Of a stretch of 64,000 bases of DNA, positions 61,832 through 64,000 are shown in pieces. A program made the position numbers and the translations under genes. Source of the DNA: Gracilibacillus alcaliphilus. Lineage in GTDB: Bacteria; Bacillota; Bacilli; Bacillales; Amphibacillaceae. Location: positions 68,567-132,566 of the forward strand of contig NZ_JAFBFA010000011.1 of the NCBI RefSeq assembly GCF_016909015.1. The letters run 5' to 3'. The notes under the pieces are model-generated. The model saw only the letters and a program-made list of their open reading frames with translations, ran no database searches and was not told where the DNA came from. Positions within the stretch are counted from its first letter, which is position 1, and each line of letters begins with the position of its first letter.

Positions 61832-62944
61832 ATGCAGACGAAATATAGTATAGTGAAAGACGCCATCAAATCTCAGATTTTAGACGGTACCTTCCAGCCG
61901 CACCAGAAGATTAGTTCTGAAAGTGAATTAATGAAACAATTTGGTGTGAGCAGGCATACGGTGCGTTTAGCAATAGGTGATTTGGTCAATCAAGGTTGGC
62001 TTTATCGTGAGCAAGGCGCGGGGACGTTTTGTGCAGATCGATCCAAAGAACAAAGTGCATCAGCTATAAATCCGAAACGAATTGCTTTGATTACAACCTA
62101 TGTATCGGATTATATCTTTCCGTCTATTATTAGAGGAGCCGAGGCATATTTAAGCAATAATGGTTATCAAGTCAGCTTATTCAGTACGAATAATAATCAT
62201 GAAAATGAACGAAAGTTCTTAGAAAGCATCTTATCTCAACACTTTGATGGTGTCATTATTGAGCCTACCAGAAGTGCTATCAGCAATCCAAACATTAATT
62301 ACTATTTGAATTTAGAACGCCAGCGTATCCCTTATCTAATGATTAATTCCTATTATGATGAATTAGAGCCATTCCATATTGTCGTCGATGATGAAAAAGG
62401 CGGTTTTATCCAAACGGAGCATTTAATTGAACTTGGCCATCGTAATATCTTAGGTTTTTTTAAGAATGATGATAACCAAGGCACCAAGCGAATGAAAGGA
62501 TACTTAAGAGCACATCGAAAGCATCAAATTGAGATTCAGCCTAATAATATTGTGACCTATACTACAGAAGAAAAGGCAACCAAGCCATTAGAAGTACTGC
62601 AGCAAGTGTTACAAGAACCACAAGAGAAACGTCCGACAGCGATTGTCTGCTATAATGATGAACTGGCTATTAAGTTGTTGGAAGTGCTGCGGCAAGCCTC
62701 CTTGCGTGTCCCGAAAGATATCTCAATGGTCGGCTTTGATGATTCTTTCTTGGCAGAGTTGACAGAAGTGAAATTGACGACTGTTTCCCATCCGAAAAGT
62801 GAAATGGGAGAAATGGCAGCAAAGGTTATGCTCGATATGATCAAGCAGACGAAAGGTACGAAAAAGCAATCCTATCTGGAGAATGATATGGTGCGCTTTG
62901 ATCCAGAATTGATCGTTCGTCATTCGACAATGGCAGTGGAATAG
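61832..62944 (+). CDS. araR: Arabinose operon repressor AraR
   Basis: 370-residue chimeric repressor. The N-terminal GntR-type winged HTH (YSIVKDAIKSQILDGTFQPH, KQFGVSRHTVRLAIGDLVNQ) is joined to a LacI/GalR-type sugar-binding domain (RIALITTYVSDYIFPSIIRG, VSMVGFDDSFLAELTEVKLT). L-arabinose releases it from DNA. The start at ATG 61832 is spaced from GGGGTG. It follows araD-araA but has its own terminator-bounded unit. Confidence 0.93.
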   Translation: MQTKYSIVKDAIKSQILDGTFQPHQKISSESELMKQFGVSRHTVRLAIGDLVNQGWLYREQGAGTFCADRSKEQSASAINPKRIALITTYVSDYIFPSIIRGAEAYLSNNGYQVSLFSTNNNHENERKFLESILSQHFDGVIIEPTRSAISNPNINYYLNLERQRIPYLMINSYYDELEPFHIVVDDEKGGFIQTEHLIELGHRNILGFFKNDDNQGTKRMKGYLRAHRKHQIEIQPNNIVTYTTEEKATKPLEVLQQVLQEPQEKRPTAIVCYNDELAIKLLEVLRQASLRVPKDISMVGFDDSFLAELTEVKLTTVSHPKSEMGEMAAKVMLDMIKQTKGTKKQSYLENDMVRFDPELIVRHSTMAVE

Positions 62945-62946
62945 AG

Positions 62947-62988
62947 AGTGCCTTCGTGATTAGACAGCTAATCATGAGGGTGCTTTTT
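62947..62988 (+). terminator. Terminator after araR
   Basis: TGATTAG, ACAG loop, CTAATCA inside an outer AGTGCC/GGTGCT pairing, followed by TTTTT. Confidence 0.8.
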
Positions 62989-63125
62989 GTATGGGTAAGA
63001 TAGCTAAATTGTACGTTCAAGGTAGAACAGATTCGGGGAATAATGGGCATTAACATGTCTAATAAATCTAGCTTTATAGCAAGGAACATGGGTGATATAC
63101 TAAAATAAAAAAAGAGGTGTACGCC

Positions 63126-63782
63126 ATGACGATTATTAATAAATTGAAATTGGATCAATATACCAATATGGCAGTTATTCAACAGCCTGATGATTACCAT
63201 GTATTTACGGGCTATCAGACAACATTGGAGAAGGAACATGATGCGATTTTTATTTTTGTAGAAACGATAGAAGACATGGTCAAGTATACTGATCAGATTA
63301 TCGATCAACAGCTGTTGCAGGATAAAGGGTATTTATTTTTTGCTTATCCGAAAAAAGGTAATAAACGTTATCCAACGTTTGTGCACAGAGATGAAATTTT
63401 CCCTGCTATGCAGGTGGGGGAAGACGGTTATGTAGGCAAAAGTGATATAAAATTTGCCCGAATGGTTAGTATGGATGAGATATTCACAGTTGTTGGCTTA
63501 AAACGTGAGCAAAAGAAGGCCAAAAAAACTTCTACTTCTGCAAGCAGCCAACGTGTAGGAGATTACCAGCAATACGTAAAAGATATAGAGTCATTATTAG
63601 CCGATCATCCGCAGGTACTGGCATTTTATCAAAGCTTAACACCCGGTTATCAAAAAGACTGGGCACGCTACCTTTTTTCAGCTAAACAAGAAAAGACACG
63701 TGAGAAGCGTTACCAGCAAATGCTTGATATCTTGTCACAAGGATATAAATCAATGGACTTGTATCGGCAGGGGAAGAAGTAG
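63126..63782 (+). CDS. YdeI/OmpD-associated family protein
   Basis: 218 residues. The C-terminal helical part SLTPGYQKDWARYLFSAKQE followed by TREKRYQQMLDILSQG is the signature of the YdeI/OmdA family. The N-terminal 140 residues form a DUF1801-like alpha/beta domain (FIFVETIEDMVKYTDQI, GYLFFAYPKKGNKRYP). Family members are linked to bacteriocin or peptide resistance, but the mechanism is unclear. AAAGAGGTG fits ATG 63126. After the stop, to the window end, I see only a 20-codon frame at 63871-63933 that I cannot support as a gene. Confidence 0.8.
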   Translation: MTIINKLKLDQYTNMAVIQQPDDYHVFTGYQTTLEKEHDAIFIFVETIEDMVKYTDQIIDQQLLQDKGYLFFAYPKKGNKRYPTFVHRDEIFPAMQVGEDGYVGKSDIKFARMVSMDEIFTVVGLKREQKKAKKTSTSASSQRVGDYQQYVKDIESLLADHPQVLAFYQSLTPGYQKDWARYLFSAKQEKTREKRYQQMLDILSQGYKSMDLYRQGKK

Positions 63783-64000
63783 GGTTTAATAACTGGCAGA
63801 TTTTTCAGCGTATAACGAAGTATCTTGGGTTATGAAATGTGTATATACATTAAAAATTCAGGTGATGATAATGAGTGATAAATATATATTTGAGCAAATT
63901 ATTAACTCAACTTTCGCACCTAGAAAAATTTAACGAAATCAATAAGCTCAAGTGCTTGTAGTTACTATAATAGGCTCCTTGACAAAGATTTAAAACAAGA

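Noticed and set aside
62841..63308. 155-codon minus-strand frame across the araR end
   Set aside because: It overlaps two plus-strand genes and a terminator, and its composition is not protein-like.
63871..63933. 20-codon frame near the right edge with a weak GGTGA site
   Set aside because: Too short to judge and cut off from context by the window end. It may be the scrap of a longer gene, but no family is recognisable.

Overview
The window comes from a low-GC Gram-positive of the family Bacillaceae, probably a halotolerant or plant-matter-associated genus. The evidence is Bacillus-type gene sets in Bacillus-like order (alaR-alaT, tnrA, argCJBD, the araR/araD/araA group, a YesMN/Lpl-type oligosaccharide locus), strong AGGAGG-like ribosome binding sites, frequent TTG starts, an S-box riboswitch, cre boxes and TnrA boxes. 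I saw no rRNA, tRNA or CRISPR array. The genus is an inference; the family is well supported.

Layout. 0-6.3 kb (minus strand): an assimilatory sulfate reduction operon cysH-cysJ-cysI-sat-cysC (cysC is cut by the window edge) behind a SAM-I riboswitch with its own terminator. 6.5-9.5 kb: a small membrane protein, an aldo/keto reductase and a decayed IS200/IS605-type tnpB whose structured right end is still visible. 9.5-14.8 kb: a sensor kinase, response regulator and ABC-2 exporter, arranged like the lipopeptide/antibiotic resistance module LnrJKLMN (YfiJKLMN). 15.1-24.85 kb: a xylan-oligosaccharide locus with a YesN-type regulator, a YesL-type membrane protein, a YesM-type kinase, a binding lipoprotein, two permeases and a cytoplasmic GH10 xylanase. 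Each of its three transcription units begins with a cre-like site. The locus is bracketed by two degenerate direct copies of the 3' end of the upstream ABC permease gene, which suggests it is an inserted or rearranged cassette. 25-27 kb: a TetR regulator diverging from a DsbA-like protein and a YdhR-like monooxygenase across a palindromic operator.

27-35 kb: nitrogen and alanine metabolism (gdhA, alaR-alaT, tnrA), with a perfect TnrA box in front of tnrA, two imperfect boxes in front of gdhA and a perfect orphan box in the convergent space beyond gdhA. Between these lie a UMF1-type transporter, small proteins, a DUF2268 metalloprotease-like protein and a HesB-like protein. 35.7-44 kb: a glycosyltransferase, a MATE pump, an oxidoreductase, a CAP-domain lipoprotein, an RNA 2'-phosphotransferase, a histidine phosphatase, a Nudix hydrolase, an MFS carrier and a frameshifted AEC carrier. 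44.2-46.6 kb: a polar amino acid ABC transporter. 47-51.5 kb: a fumarylacetoacetase-family enzyme, a second tnpB scrap and a class A penicillin-binding protein with a long Lys/Glu/Gln repeat tail. 52.6-58.1 kb: argCJBD and purU. 58.5-62.9 kb: a frameshifted hypothetical gene, then araD-araA with two AraR operators spaced exactly 42 bp, and araR. A YdeI/OmpD-associated protein follows.

The main unexplained structure is a dispersed palindromic repeat family of at least six copies or derivatives, with ends like GTTGTTCAAAAAGCCC and CGACCTTTTTGAACA. Copies sit inside the cys operon, inside the arg operon, in the gdhA leader and in several intergenic gaps. Three genes carry single-base homopolymer frameshifts (an AEC carrier, a DUF624 protein and a hypothetical protein), so either decay or local base-calling error should be considered.
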